From contig NZ_CP114200.1 in NCBI RefSeq assembly GCF_029392895.1, positions 5,958,501 to 6,022,500 on the forward strand: a DNA stretch of 64,000 bases, in the 5' to 3' direction. This document shows positions 54,801 through 63,605 of this stretch, one piece after another. A program made the position numbers and the translations under genes. Below the pieces are notes generated by a model that ran no database searches, had not been told where the DNA came from, and was given only the letters and a program-made list of their open reading frames with translations. How positions within the stretch are numbered: the stretch's first letter is position 1; each line of letters starts with the position of its first letter. This stretch comes from Streptomyces sp. 71268. GTDB taxonomy: Bacteria; Actinomycetota; Actinomycetes; Streptomycetales; Streptomycetaceae.

Positions 54801-56256
54801 GGGCGGCAACCTGGAGGAGACGGTCACCAGGAACAACCTGGAGGCGGCCGAGGAGATCGTGCGCCAGCTCCGGCTGCGCGACCTCGGCGGCATCATCGTG
54901 ATCGACTTCATCGACATGGTCCTGGAGTCCAACCGGGATCTCGTGCTGCGTCGCCTCCTGGAGTGCCTGGGCCGCGACCGTACGAAGCACCAGGTGGCCG
55001 AGGTGACCTCGCTGGGCCTGGTGCAGATGACCCGCAAGCGCGTCGGGCAGGGGCTCCTGGAGTCCTTCTCCGAGTCGTGCGTGCACTGCAACGGGCGTGG
55101 CGTCCTGGTCCACATGGACCAGCCGACCTCCGTCGGTGGCGGGGGCGGCGGCAAGCGCGGCAAGAAGAAGAAGGGCGGCGGCGACCAGCACGAGCACGTG
55201 CACGCGCCGGCCGAGGCCGAGCGCCCGGCGATCCAGCCCGCGCCGGCCGAGGTCGCCCCGGCAGAGGTGACCGAGCCCGCGCCGGTCGAGGTCGCCGCCC
55301 CGGAGGCGGAGGAGGAGTGGTTCGGCAGCGCCGCCGAGGCGCAGGCCGCCGCCGAGCTGGGACGCGGTTCGGCCGCCTCGCGACGCGGTCGCCGGCGCGC
55401 CAGCCGCAAGGCGTCGGCCCCTGCAGGCTCGCCCCGGCAGGCCGAGGTGAGCGTGGAGGAGCCGGTCGCTCCCGCCGCCGAGGCCCCCGTCGCCGAGGCC
55501 CCGGCCCCGGTGGAGCCGGCCCCGGCCGTCGTCGAGCCGGTCGTCGAGCCGACCCCTGAGCCGGTCGCGCAGCCGGCCACCCCGGTGGTGGAGGCCGCCG
55601 AGCCGGCCGCTCCCGCCGCGCCGCCGCGCGCTCGCCGTCGGGTGACGCGCAAGGTCACCGCGCCGGCCGGGTCGCCGGCCGACGCGGAGGCGGCCGTGGT
55701 CGTGGTCGGCCCGTCCGGCACGGACCGCGCCGTCGCCGAGGCCCCGGCCGAGCCCGTGACGGAGCCGGCGCCCACCGAGGTGCCGGAGCCGGCCACGGCC
55801 CCCGCCCCCGACGCGCTGGTCGAGGCGGCGGAGGAGGAGGCCGCGACGGAGGAGGCGGCCCCGGCGGCGAAGAAGGTCGCGAAGAAGGCGCCGGCCAAGA
55901 AGGCCACCGCGAAGAAGGCCACCGCGAAGAAGGCGACCGCCAAGAAGGCCCCGGCCAAGAAGGCGGCGGCCAAGAAGGCGGAGCCCGAGGCGGCGGTGTC
56001 CGAGGCAGCGGTGCCCGAGGCGGCAGGTGCCGAGGACGCGGCGACCCCGGAGGCGGACGAGCCGGCGGCGACCAAGAAGGCCACCGCGAAGAAGACGGCC
56101 GCCAAGAAGGCCCCGGCCACCAAGGCGGCCGCCAAGAAGGCCCCGGCCAAGAGGGCGGCGACCAAGAAGGCCACCGCCAAGAAGACGGCCGCCAAGAAGA
56201 CCGCCGCCGCGGAGCAGTCGACCACGTCGGCCGTGTCGGCCACCACGGAGGACTGA
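51892..56256 (+). CDS. rne: Ribonuclease E/G (RNase ES type)
   Basis: Essential endoribonuclease of about 1,454 residues for mRNA decay and rRNA processing. The catalytic core is central: the S1 domain near residue 673 (QIGVLEDNVLVEHF, AAFVDIGKGRNA), the DNase I-like metal aspartates at about 955 (VVVDVNTGKF) and 1002 (IIVIDFIDM), and the zinc link ESCVHCNGRG at about 1063. Flanking it are long Ala/Pro/Glu/Arg-rich arms. The repeated motif RRRATRKATAPAG (and close variants) occurs about five times in the N-terminal arm and twice in the C-terminal arm; the last 130 residues are histone-H1-like (AKKA repeats). S. coelicolor RNase ES has a central core with scaffold on both sides. ATG 51892 is used. 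Arms are probably RNA- and PNPase-binding. Confidence 0.93.
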   Translation: MLEPIEPHESTQAQHVAESADRPGAEAPLGDSPSGTLPPRRRRRAASRPAGPPVAKTDATALSGDDAAAAASTEAPTAPAAASVAAIAASGAADEPRAAADAPDAGAAGDAEAAPRGRTRRRATRKATAPAGAPAATEAAAQPEPVAAATPVATAPVATTADAVADEAAAEESAPRARSRRRATRKATAPAGASQRPADEAPVAEEEEEPVAEQAPAATPAQAEPAVAHAVDEPAAEESAPRARTRRRATRKATAPAGPAQGAETPADEVAADHAAAQEPAAEVVAEPAAEAVAEPVTEAAAEPAPRSRTRRRAVRRTATAEPQEPVADERESAPEPAPATRRTRQRAASDPVAPAASAPEAAAEPRPAEATSSTPTQEPVRGRRRAVRPPTAVFQAPVFAEPMFQTPETAAAAAAAAGRQDDAYEEEEPAAERATTSSRRRRRRRAVEDEPAAERAVTETRAPSGAGQPATEPADEADEALADGAAEPEHDAEAEDEGGDRPSRRRRRGGRRRRRGEALDAEGADEHTDGDQAEQADHAEQAPEAEPADEEQHAEDGESGAGEDDATGGGSSSSRRRRRRRRRSGDGADATGGDDPERTVVKIREPRERRAKDVEPSDEVQSIKGSTRLEAKKQRRREGREQGRRRVPIITEAEFLARREAVERVMVVRQSGERTQIGVLEDNVLVEHFVNKEQATSYVGNVYLGKVQNVLPSMEAAFVDIGKGRNAVLYAGEVNFEALGMGHGPRRIETALKSGQSVLVQVTKDPIGHKGARLTSQVSLPGRYLVYVPEGSMTGISRKLPDTERARLKQILKKIVPEDAGVIVRTAAEGASEDELTRDVARLQAQWEEIQQKAKGGSSHAPTLLYGEPDMTVRVVRDIFNEDFSKVIVSGDGAWETIHGYVSHVAPDLADRLQKWTSDVDVFATYRIDEQLMKALDRKVWLPSGGSLVIDRTEAMVVVDVNTGKFTGQGGNLEETVTRNNLEAAEEIVRQLRLRDLGGIIVIDFIDMVLESNRDLVLRRLLECLGRDRTKHQVAEVTSLGLVQMTRKRVGQGLLESFSESCVHCNGRGVLVHMDQPTSVGGGGGGKRGKKKKGGGDQHEHVHAPAEAERPAIQPAPAEVAPAEVTEPAPVEVAAPEAEEEWFGSAAEAQAAAELGRGSAASRRGRRRASRKASAPAGSPRQAEVSVEEPVAPAAEAPVAEAPAPVEPAPAVVEPVVEPTPEPVAQPATPVVEAAEPAAPAAPPRARRRVTRKVTAPAGSPADAEAAVVVVGPSGTDRAVAEAPAEPVTEPAPTEVPEPATAPAPDALVEAAEEEAATEEAAPAAKKVAKKAPAKKATAKKATAKKATAKKAPAKKAAAKKAEPEAAVSEAAVPEAAGAEDAATPEADEPAATKKATAKKTAAKKAPATKAAAKKAPAKRAATKKATAKKTAAKKTAAAEQSTTSAVSATTED
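52246..52680 (+). repeat. Basic 13-residue repeats in the RNase E N-terminal arm
   Basis: Copies of RRRATRKATAPAG lie near 52249, 52429 and 52627, spaced by 60-66 codons of Ala/Glu/Pro-rich sequence; weaker forms follow at about 52820 and 53040. Related copies (RRRASRKASAPAG, RRRVTRKVTAPAG) recur after the core near 55390 and 55633. This is a dispersed protein repeat, not a DNA array. Confidence 0.75.
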
Positions 56257-56281
56257 CCGCCCCGCGCGGCAGCCGCCCACC

Positions 56282-56326
56282 GAGCGCCGCTCCCCGGACC
56301 CGCCACGGGCCCGGGGAGCGGCGCTC
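56282..56326 (+). terminator. Terminator of rne
   Basis: A 20-bp stem with one mismatch (56282-56301 with 56307-56326), loop GCCAC, about 25 bases past the rne stop. It makes rplU a separate unit. Confidence 0.85.
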
Positions 56327-56523
56327 CCGGTTCCGGCGGGCCTGCTCAATGAGTCCCGTACGAGCGATCCCGTACGAGTCGTCCGGACGGGGAGCGCGGG
56401 CGGCGGCGTGGCTGGCCCGCTGTGGCGGGTGTGGCGCGCGGTACGGCCGGGGCCCGGGCGGGGCCGGTTTGACCCTGCGGCGCGGCACGCCGTAATCTTG
56501 ACCGTCGGCGTCTGTACGCCAAA

Positions 56524-56632
56524 CCCCTGAGCAACTCCCTTCCGACGCGGGCCCTCGGGCTCCTCGGTAGAGGCCGCTCGTCCACTCGGATCTCATGAGC
56601 CTTCGGCCCGTGTGAGCGGCTGGCATCAGGGG
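56524..56632 (+). ncRNA. Structured leader of the rplU operon (candidate r-protein leader)
   Basis: An outer stem CCCCTGA/TCAGGGG (56524-56530, 56626-56632) closes about 95 bases that contain a second long-range stem GCCGCTC/GAGCGGC (56573-56579, 56614-56620) and small local hairpins (GCCC-TC-GGGC). The outer stem ends 31 bases before the rplU start. Ribosomal-protein operons are often autoregulated by such leader RNAs; L21 or L27 could bind here. No Rfam class is claimed. Confidence 0.5.
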
Positions 56633-56663
56633 TCCCGTTTACTAGCGAGAGAGCGAGATCCGC

Positions 56664-56984
56664 GTGTACGCCATCGTGCGCAGCGGTGGTCGCCAGCACA
56701 AGGTTGCTGTCGGCGACATCGTTGAGGTTGACAAGATTTCCACCGCCAATGTTGGCGACACGGTAGAGCTCTCTACCCTGCTCGTTGTCGACGGCGACGC
56801 GGTCACCAGCGACCCGTGGGTGCTGGCCGGGATCAAGGTGCAGGCCGAGGTCGTGGACCACCACAAGGGCGCGAAGATCGACATTCTTCGCTACAAGAAC
56901 AAGACCGGCTACCGGCGTCGTCAGGGCCACCGCCAGCAGTACACGGCGATCAAGGTCACCGGCATCCCGACGGCCGCGAAGTAA
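56664..56984 (+). CDS. rplU: Ribosomal protein L21
   Basis: Large-subunit protein of 106 residues, binding 23S rRNA. It begins [17 protein letters not shown] and ends with the [15 protein letters not shown] basic tail typical of L21. GTG 56664 is preceded by GAGAGAGCGAG. The gene is 14 bases from rpmA, the universal pair, with obg downstream. Confidence 0.97.
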   Translation: MYAIVRSGGRQHKVAVGDIVEVDKISTANVGDTVELSTLLVVDGDAVTSDPWVLAGIKVQAEVVDHHKGAKIDILRYKNKTGYRRRQGHRQQYTAIKVTGIPTAAK

Positions 56985-56998
56985 GGGACTGAGGAGAG

Positions 56999-57253
56999 AT
57001 GGCACACAAGAAGGGCGCATCGTCCACTCGGAACGGTCGCGACTCCAACGCTCAGCGGCTCGGCGTGAAGCGCTTCGGCGGTCAGGTCGTGAACGCCGGT
57101 GAGATCCTGGTCCGCCAGCGTGGCACCCACTTCCACCCGGGCTCCGGCGTCGGGCGCGGCGGTGACGACACCCTGTTCGCGCTGAACGCCGGCGCGGTGG
57201 AGTTCGGCACCTTCCGCGGCCGCAAGGTCGTGAACATCGTTCCGGTCGCCTGA
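56999..57253 (+). CDS. rpmA: Ribosomal protein L27
   Basis: Large-subunit protein of 84 residues near the peptidyl-transferase centre. It starts [21 protein letters not shown], with no cleaved Firmicute-type leader, and contains [28 protein letters not shown] precedes ATG 56999. A long hairpin follows before obg. Confidence 0.97.
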   Translation: MAHKKGASSTRNGRDSNAQRLGVKRFGGQVVNAGEILVRQRGTHFHPGSGVGRGGDDTLFALNAGAVEFGTFRGRKVVNIVPVA

Positions 57254-57296
57254 TCACCCTGATCACGGCGGACCGCGCGTAACGGTTCTTTCGCGG

Positions 57297-57358
57297 AGGC
57301 GGACCTCCCTTCCCGTACGGACTCCGATGGAGTCCCGGTGCGGGAAGAGGGTCCGCCT
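57297..57358 (+). terminator. Long interrupted hairpin between rpmA and obg
   Basis: Stem parts AGGCGGACC/GGTCCGCCT (9 bp), TTCCCG/CGGGAA and GGACTCC/GGAGTCC stack with small internal loops, followed by TTTCG. This looks like a true terminator with a short T-run. obg then needs its own promoter in the ~70 bases before 57428. Confidence 0.8.
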
Positions 57359-57427
57359 TTCGCGTGTTGTCCCACCAGGCAGCACGCAGTAGACATCTTT
57401 GTATGCAGGTAACTGGAGGCACATCCC

Positions 57428-58864
57428 ATGACCACCTTCGTGGACCGCGTCGAACTCCATGTCGCCGCGGGTAACGGAGGCCACGGCTGCGCCTCCGTCC
57501 ATCGCGAGAAGTTCAAGCCGCTCGGCGGGCCCGACGGCGGCAACGGCGGGCGCGGCGGTGACGTGATCCTGGTCGTCGAGCAGTCGGTCACGACGCTGCT
57601 GGACTACCACCACTCGCCGCACCGCAAGGCCACCAACGGCAAGCCCGGCGAGGGCGGCAACCGCTCCGGCAAGGACGGCGGCGACCTCGTGCTGCCCGTG
57701 CCCGACGGCACCGTCGTGCTGGACAAGAACGGCGAGGTGCTGGCCGACCTGGTCGGCCAGGGCACCACGTACGTGGCCGCGCAGGGCGGCCGCGGCGGCC
57801 TGGGGAACGCGGCGCTGGCCTCCGCCCGCCGCAAGGCCCCCGGCTTCGCGCTGCTCGGCGAGCCCGGGCACGCCGGCGACGTGGTCCTGGAGCTCAAGAC
57901 CGTCGCCGACGTGGCGCTGGTCGGCTACCCGAGCGCGGGCAAGTCGTCCCTGATCTCCGTGCTGTCGGCCGCCAAGCCCAAGATCGCCGACTACCCGTTC
58001 ACCACCCTGGTGCCCAACCTGGGCGTGGTGACCGCCGGCGCCACCGTCTACACGATCGCCGACGTGCCCGGCCTGATCCCCGGCGCGAGCCAGGGCCGTG
58101 GCCTGGGCCTCGAGTTCCTGCGCCACGTGGAGCGCTGCTCGGTCCTGGTGCACGTGCTGGACACGGCCACGCTGGAGTCCGAGCGCGACCCGCTGAGCGA
58201 CCTGGACACCATCGAGGCGGAGCTGGCCGCGTACGGCGGCCTGGAGAACCGGCCGCGGCTCGTCGTCCTCAACAAGGTCGACATCCCCGACGGCCAGGAC
58301 CTCGCCGACATCATCCGGCCCGACCTGGAGGCCCGCGGCTACCCGGTGTACGAGGTCTCCGCGGTCTCGCGGACGGGCCTGAAGGAGCTGTCCTTCGCGC
58401 TCGCGGGCATCGTCGCCGAGGCGCGGGCGGCCAAGCCCAAGGAGGAGGCCACGCGGATCGTCATCCGGCCCAAGGCCGTGGACGACGCCGGCTTCACGGT
58501 CACCGCCGAGGGCGACGACCTGTTCCGGGTGCGCGGCGAGAAGCCGGAGCGCTGGGTGCACCAGACGGACTTCAACAACGACGAGGCCGTCGGCTACCTG
58601 GCCGACCGGCTCAACCGGCTCGGCGTGGAGGACGCGCTGCTCAAGGCGGGTGCCCGGGCCGGCGTCGGGGTCGCCATCGGCGCGGACGAGAACGCCGTCG
58701 TCTTCGACTGGGAGCCGACCATGGCCGCGGGCGCCGAGATGCTCGGCCGCCGTGGCGAAGACCACCGCCTTGAGGCCCCCCGGCCGGCCGCTCAGCGCCG
58801 CCGGGACCGCGACGCGGCCCGGGACGAGGCGGAGCAGGAGTTCGACCAGTTCAAGCCCTTCTGA
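57428..58864 (+). CDS. obg: Obg/CgtA GTPase
   Basis: Ribosome-assembly and stress GTPase of 478 residues, linked in Streptomyces to sporulation and nucleotide pools. The glycine-rich Obg fold ([16 protein letters not shown] and so on) fills the first 160 residues, then the G domain: G1 [10 protein letters not shown]2/G3 TLVPNLGVV and [11 protein letters not shown]4 NKVD. The C-terminal OCT domain ([20 protein letters not shown]) and a charged tail complete it. ATG 57428 has GGAGG upstream. A double hairpin closes the gene. Confidence 0.97.
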   Translation: MTTFVDRVELHVAAGNGGHGCASVHREKFKPLGGPDGGNGGRGGDVILVVEQSVTTLLDYHHSPHRKATNGKPGEGGNRSGKDGGDLVLPVPDGTVVLDKNGEVLADLVGQGTTYVAAQGGRGGLGNAALASARRKAPGFALLGEPGHAGDVVLELKTVADVALVGYPSAGKSSLISVLSAAKPKIADYPFTTLVPNLGVVTAGATVYTIADVPGLIPGASQGRGLGLEFLRHVERCSVLVHVLDTATLESERDPLSDLDTIEAELAAYGGLENRPRLVVLNKVDIPDGQDLADIIRPDLEARGYPVYEVSAVSRTGLKELSFALAGIVAEARAAKPKEEATRIVIRPKAVDDAGFTVTAEGDDLFRVRGEKPERWVHQTDFNNDEAVGYLADRLNRLGVEDALLKAGARAGVGVAIGADENAVVFDWEPTMAAGAEMLGRRGEDHRLEAPRPAAQRRRDRDAARDEAEQEFDQFKPF

Positions 58865-58895
58865 GCGGTCGGGAGCCGAGCGCTCCCGGCCGGCT

Positions 58896-58944
58896 CAGCC
58901 GAAAGGCCCTGAGAAGCAGCCTGCTTCTCAGGGCCTTTCGGCTG
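58896..58944. terminator. 23-bp perfect terminator after obg
   Basis: One of the longest perfect hairpins in the window: 58896-58918 pairs with 58922-58944, loop of 3 bases. It sits between convergent obg and the glycerophosphotransferase-like gene. Confidence 0.93.
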
Positions 58945-58962
58945 CCCGGCACGGTGCCGGCG

Positions 58963-58998
58963 CCCCCGCCGGCCGGGCCGTGGCCCGGCCGGCGGGGG
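58963..58998 (-). terminator. Terminator of the glycerophosphotransferase-like gene
   Basis: A second perfect hairpin (17-bp stem, 2-base loop) 11 bases past the minus-strand stop at 59009. The two hairpins give each convergent gene its own end. Confidence 0.8.
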
Positions 58999-59008
58999 CG
59001 GGCCGGGG

Positions 59009-61123
59009 TCAGACCCCGGCGGTGGTGTCGCTGTTGGCGCCGTCGGGCTCGCCCTGCGCCGGGTCGAGGGCCGGTACGCCGTCGTCCACGTCGGCCACCA
59101 GGGCCGCGGCGGCGTCCCCGTCCGTGGGCTGCGCGGCGCGTGCCTCGACGCGGGCCCGGCGCGCGTCGGCCTCGGCGCACAGGGCCTGGGCCGCCTGGTT
59201 GAAGCGCACCATCGACGGCGGGTCGGACGGGCCGAGCAGGTGCACCTTGAGCGCGGCGCGCTCGGCGGCGTACGGGTCGCGCTCCGGGTGACGTACCGCG
59301 TCGAGCAGCGCGGGCACGCCGTCCGCCTCCGGGGTGAGGATCGCCGCGGCGCGCACGGTCGGGAACCCGGCCCGGAACTCCTCCTCGGACAGTCCGCTGG
59401 TGTTGGCCACGGCGTACGGCTTCTCGCTGCTCAGGTAGTCCGAGACCACGCTGGAGACGTCGGAGATCAGCAGGTCGGCGTGGTTGAAGCAGGAGAAGAT
59501 CGCCGGTCGCGGGCCGGTGACGATCTGGTGCTCCCACTCCGGCAGCGAGGCCCAGAAGGCGTCCTCCCAGGCGGCGACGGCGGCGTCCACCGCGGCGGCC
59601 CGGTCGCTGTCGGGGGCGCCCTGGAGCAGCATCCGCTCCTGTTCGTCGCTGTCGCGCCGGAAGGAGGTCGTGGTCACGTTCTGCAGGGCCTCGGCGCACC
59701 GCGCCAGCTCGGCCGCCGCCTCCGGGCCGGGCCGCGCGCCGGAGCGGCGGGTGTTGGCCTCGGCGATCATCGCCTTGATGCGCTCGTTGGCCAGGCCCGC
59801 GCGCGGGTCGACGGAGCCCGTCATCGGGTGCGGCTTGTAGAGGAGGCGCACGCCGGGGTCGGCCAGCAGCGCGCGGACGATGTTCTCGCCGGCGAGGATG
59901 ACCGAGGTGTTGCCCGGGTTGCCGTCCCAGCCCTCCCACGTGGGGGCGTAGAGCACCTGCGTGTACGCACCGGTGGGGGCGCCGGCGTACGGGGCGATCG
60001 GGGCGAGCTGGGGGCGGCCGACCTCGACCACGTCCCGGTCGTCGACGCCGATGTCGGCGAGCTGGTAGCGCTCGCGGGCGGCCGGCCCGGCCACCCACAC
60101 CTCGTCGTACGCCTTCGCGTACGGGTTGCAACTGGAGAGCTTGTCGCTCTCGCCGTGGTTGATGAAGGCGTGCTTGATCGAGGGGATGCGCAGCACCTGC
60201 GAGGTCTTGCCGGAGTTGGCCGGGTGCAGCAGCACCTTGAGCGTGGTGTGTTCGAGCCGCATCAGGTGGACGACCTTGGGGATGCACACGATCGGGATGT
60301 CCGTGGCGTCGATCTTCTGCACCATGAACCGCTCGCGGAGCACGATGATCGGGTTGCCGTCGAGCGCGGCGAGCGTGGAGAGCCACATGTTCGCCTGGTA
60401 CGCGGACGAGGTGCCGCCCGAGAAGTACATGCCGACCGTCGGCTGGTACTGGGCCAGCCACTGGTCCAGCCACTCCAGGGCCTGCTGCTCGGCCACCGCC
60501 CGCTTGCGCGGCAGCAGCCACGTGCTCAGCCAGGCGACGCTGCCGAGCGAGAGGGCGAGCGCGATGCCGAGCCCGGCCCAGCCCCACGCGGCGTCCTCGG
60601 TGGCCGCGGTGGCCAGCAGGCCGGCGGTGGCCGGCACGGCGAAGCGCAGCAGCCGGCGGGCGGGCTGGCGGGCCAGCAGGCGCGGCGGCGCGGCGGTCAG
60701 GCGCAGGGCGCTCGCGTCGATGTTGCGGGTGACGAACGGCAGCAGCCGCCGGCGCTTGATGAGTATCGCGATCGCCTGGCAGGCGAAGTGCGCGATGTAG
60801 AAGACGAGCAGTCCGACGGTGAGCGGCGCCTGCTCGTGCGTGGGGTCGACGCCTTCGACCCGGAGCAGCCCGACCATGATCAGCATGTCGCGCAGCAACT
60901 GCCGGACCGTGGCGTCGAAGCGGACCTTGCTCAGCAGCGACAGCAGACCCGGCTGCTTGTGCTGGAGGTACAGATCGAGGGCGAGCCCCGCCGCGGACGC
61001 GCCGATGAAGAGCGGCACGTTGGGGAGCAGGGCGCCGATGAGCTGAGTGGTGAAGAACACCATCATCGCGAGCAGTGCCGCCAACTGGACGAGTCGGCGG
61101 GGGGCGATTCCGGCAGAGGGCAC
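59009..61123 (-). CDS. Membrane-anchored CDP-glycerol glycerophosphotransferase-like protein
   Basis: A 704-residue protein. About five membrane spans occupy the first 210 residues (LVQLAALLAMMVFFTTQLIG, LFIGASAAGLALDLYL, LTVGLLVFYIAHFACQAIAI, and two more near FAVPATAGLLATAA and GLGIALALSLGSVAWL). The remainder is a TagB/TagF-type transferase: HGESDKLSS (substrate histidine), LYAPTWEGW, LYKPHP, and LLISDVSSVVSDYLSSEKPYA. Such enzymes polymerise polyol-phosphate (teichoic) chains. Near mre/obg in Streptomyces they are tied to spore-envelope polymers (known from S. coelicolor work; assignment here is by context). GTG 61123 has AGGAG 8 bases upstream; a GTG-type start 23 codons higher has none. 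Confidence 0.87.
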   Translation of the reverse strand: MPSAGIAPRRLVQLAALLAMMVFFTTQLIGALLPNVPLFIGASAAGLALDLYLQHKQPGLLSLLSKVRFDATVRQLLRDMLIMVGLLRVEGVDPTHEQAPLTVGLLVFYIAHFACQAIAILIKRRRLLPFVTRNIDASALRLTAAPPRLLARQPARRLLRFAVPATAGLLATAATEDAAWGWAGLGIALALSLGSVAWLSTWLLPRKRAVAEQQALEWLDQWLAQYQPTVGMYFSGGTSSAYQANMWLSTLAALDGNPIIVLRERFMVQKIDATDIPIVCIPKVVHLMRLEHTTLKVLLHPANSGKTSQVLRIPSIKHAFINHGESDKLSSCNPYAKAYDEVWVAGPAARERYQLADIGVDDRDVVEVGRPQLAPIAPYAGAPTGAYTQVLYAPTWEGWDGNPGNTSVILAGENIVRALLADPGVRLLYKPHPMTGSVDPRAGLANERIKAMIAEANTRRSGARPGPEAAAELARCAEALQNVTTTSFRRDSDEQERMLLQGAPDSDRAAAVDAAVAAWEDAFWASLPEWEHQIVTGPRPAIFSCFNHADLLISDVSSVVSDYLSSEKPYAVANTSGLSEEEFRAGFPTVRAAAILTPEADGVPALLDAVRHPERDPYAAERAALKVHLLGPSDPPSMVRFNQAAQALCAEADARRARVEARAAQPTDGDAAAALVADVDDGVPALDPAQGEPDGANSDTTAGV

Positions 61124-61677
61124 GGGGTGGGCTCCTGGCAGAGGAGAGCGACGGAAACGAGGGGAACGAGCAAACGGCCACACGTTGGCCATCCGTTCCG
61201 CGCGCCGTCACCTGAGCGACAGCGTCTGGATACGGTTTGACCACCGACGGTATGCCGTGGTCAGGCCCGGTGACAATCCGCTGCGGGGACAAGAGCCGCG
61301 AACTGGGGCAATTGCCTGGTGTTCGACGGATGATCGAGGCACGCCACGCGCTCGCGGGCGCGTCGGCCCGCGCCCGGCCCCGCCGTCCGAGGCCGTTCGC
61401 CTCCTCACCGTAGGACGCCCGCCCCCGCGCGGCGAACGGACGGCGCGGCGAACGGACGGCGCGGCGGCCGGCGGGTGCACGCCGGCGCGGCCGGCTGGCG
61501 TACGGCACCCGGCCGAGCGAGGCGGCCACGAGGCGGCGCCGGGGCGGCCCGGCAACGCGGCGGCGCGGGGGCCGTCCGGCTGGCGAACGCCCGCCCGGCC
61601 GGGTGGCCCGCTGCCGTACATTGCCCACGAACGTGGACAGCGACGAGTGCGGTACTGAGGGGCAGGTGGCAACGGCC
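61124..61677. other. Control region between the transferase and proB
   Basis: This 554-base gap has the divergent 5' ends of the transferase (minus) and proB (plus). It holds a 26-base palindrome TGACCAC-N12-GTGGTCA at 61238-61263, a perfect 10-base palindrome GGCAATTGCC at 61307-61316, and TACATT at 61617-61622, a -10 for proB. I see no gene; long open frames here are Arg/Pro-rich and have no typical codon signal. Confidence 0.5.
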
Positions 61678-62877
61678 GTGGCAAGCCAGGACGGCTCGGC
61701 GCGAGCGGGCGCGCACACGTCGGCGGGCGATCAGGCGGGGGAGGGCCCGGCGGGTGTCGAGGCGCGCGACGAGGTGACCTCCGCGCGCCGGATCGTCGTC
61801 AAGGTCGGCTCCTCGTCGCTGACCACCGCGGCGGGTGGGCTCGACGCCGACCGGGTGGACGCGCTGGTGGACGTGTTGGCCGCCGCGCACGACGAGCGCC
61901 GCGAGATCGTGCTGGTCTCCTCCGGCGCCATCGCGGCCGGCCTCGCACCGCTCGGCCTCGACCGCCGCCCCCGCGACCTGGCCCGCCAGCAGGCCGCTGC
62001 CAGCGTGGGCCAGGGCCTGCTGGTGGCCCGCTACACCGCCTCCTTCGCACGGTACGGGCGACGGGTCGGCCAGGTGTTGCTGACCAGCGACGACACCAGC
62101 CGCCGCGCGCACTACCGAAACGCCTACCGGACCCTGGACCAGCTCCTGGCCATGGGCGCGATCCCGGTGGTGAACGAGAACGACACGGTGGCCACCGACG
62201 AGATCCGGTTCGGGGACAACGACCGGCTCGCCGCGCTCGTCGCCCACCTGGTCCGCGCCGACCTGCTCGTGCTGCTCTCGGACGTGGACGGGCTCTACGA
62301 CGGCGACCCGAGCACCCCCGGCACCTCCCGGATCGCCGAGGTCGCCGGCCCCGCCGACCTGGAGGGCGTCTCCATCGGCAGCGCGGGCCGGGCCGGCGTG
62401 GGCACCGGCGGCATGGTGACCAAGGTGGAGGCCGCGCGGATCGCCGCGGCGGCCGGCGTGCCGGTCGTGCTCACCTCGGCGAGCCGCGCGGCCGACGCGC
62501 TGCTCGGCCGGCCCACCGGCACCTTCTTCCACCGCACCGGCCGCCGCTCCACCGGCCGCCTGCTGTGGCTGGCCCACGCCTCCGCGCCGCGCGGGGCGCT
62601 GGTGCTGGACGAGGGGGCGGTGCGGGCCGTGGTCGACCGGCGCACCTCGTTGCTGCCGGCCGGGATCAGCGCCGTCGAGGGCGAGTTCACGGCGGGTGAC
62701 CCGGTCGAACTGCGGGACGCCACGGGCCGCCCGGTGGCCCGTGGCCTCGTCAACTTCGACGCCCGGGAGATGCCCAAGCTGATCGGCCGCTCGACCCGGG
62801 ACCTGGCGCGCGAGCTGGGCCCGACGTACGAGCGCGAGGTCGTGCACCGCGACGATCTGGTCGTGCTAGCCCCCTGA
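61678..62877 (+). CDS. proB: Glutamate 5-kinase
   Basis: First enzyme of proline synthesis, phosphorylating glutamate; 399 residues from the start used. The amino-acid kinase domain has RRIVVKVGSSSLTT, VLVSSGAIAAGL, VVNENDTVATDEIRFGDND and GVGTGGMVTKVEAA; a C-terminal PUA domain follows (about 300-395). The start is uncertain: GTG 61678 has AGGTGG 8 bases upstream, GTG 61666 lies 3 bases after GAGGGG, and GTG 61774 would give the usual short family N-terminus. The 5' leader from the TACATT -10 fits the first two. proA lies 0.9 kb downstream with a conserved hypothetical gene between. Confidence 0.93.
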   Translation: MASQDGSARAGAHTSAGDQAGEGPAGVEARDEVTSARRIVVKVGSSSLTTAAGGLDADRVDALVDVLAAAHDERREIVLVSSGAIAAGLAPLGLDRRPRDLARQQAAASVGQGLLVARYTASFARYGRRVGQVLLTSDDTSRRAHYRNAYRTLDQLLAMGAIPVVNENDTVATDEIRFGDNDRLAALVAHLVRADLLVLLSDVDGLYDGDPSTPGTSRIAEVAGPADLEGVSIGSAGRAGVGTGGMVTKVEAARIAAAAGVPVVLTSASRAADALLGRPTGTFFHRTGRRSTGRLLWLAHASAPRGALVLDEGAVRAVVDRRTSLLPAGISAVEGEFTAGDPVELRDATGRPVARGLVNFDAREMPKLIGRSTRDLARELGPTYEREVVHRDDLVVLAP

Positions 62878-63092
62878 CGGGCGTCACCGGCGCACCGCGA
62901 GGCGAAGCGAACCGAAGGGAAAGCGGCAAAAGAGCCACCTTTCGCCGAGGACCTTCCGTAAAACCGCCACATCACCCGCCGCGGGCTGGTCAACTTTGTT
63001 GAACGGGGCCGCACGGGGAAAGCGGTCTCCCAGCGAGCACCACAGGGCTTCGCTCGGGGGCGAGCGGAGCGGCGAGCAACAGGAGGCCGCCG

Positions 63093-63605
63093 GTGAGACG
63101 AGGGCGCCCAGTGGCGCAGTCCCGGGGCGGGGGAGCCTCCCGCACCCGTCGGACGATGACCGAGGAACGCAGACTGACCAGCGTGAACACGGGGGAGCAG
63201 CACGCGGGCGAGCCGGCGGAGGCCGGCGCGGCGGCGGACGGGCAGGCCCCGCGGGAGCGCGAGACCACCAGGATGTGGCACATCACGCTGAGCGTCTCGG
63301 GCCCCGTGGTCCCGCTGCCCGAGGTGCGGCGGGGCCTGGAGCGCCTGGCGCACGACCACCCCTTCCTGCTGACCAGCCGGTACGCGGAAGACCACGCGGA
63401 GATCCGCTACTGGGAGGAGGCCCGCGACCTGCACGACGCGGCGGCGCTCGCGCTGCGCCTGTGGGGCGAGCACCGCTCGACGGCCAAGCTGCCGCCCTGG
63501 GAGATCGTCGGCCTTGAGGTCATCGACCGTGGGACGTACCACCACCGCATGACCCAGGGACACGGCCTGACCCCGACGTCGCCGGTGGGCGTGCACCCGT
63601 ACTAG
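63093..63605 (+). CDS. Conserved hypothetical protein between proB and proA
   Basis: A 170-residue protein without a recognised function but of a type I believe is kept between proB and proA in Streptomyces. After a variable 60-residue leader comes a compact, well-formed region: [52 protein letters not shown] (in part), [26 protein letters not shown]. The AGGAGG at 63081-63086, six bases before GTG 63093, decides that start over ATG 63156. No membrane span. Perhaps linked to proline metabolism by position only. Confidence 0.8.
   Translation: MRRGRPVAQSRGGGASRTRRTMTEERRLTSVNTGEQHAGEPAEAGAAADGQAPRERETTRMWHITLSVSGPVVPLPEVRRGLERLAHDHPFLLTSRYAEDHAEIRYWEEARDLHDAAALALRLWGEHRSTAKLPPWEIVGLEVIDRGTYHHRMTQGHGLTPTSPVGVHPY

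Noticed and set aside
52246..56220. Repeats in rne as a CRISPR or DNA repeat array
   Set aside because: They are protein-level repeats in frame with Ala/Glu/Pro-rich spacers, not a CRISPR array; no cas genes are present.
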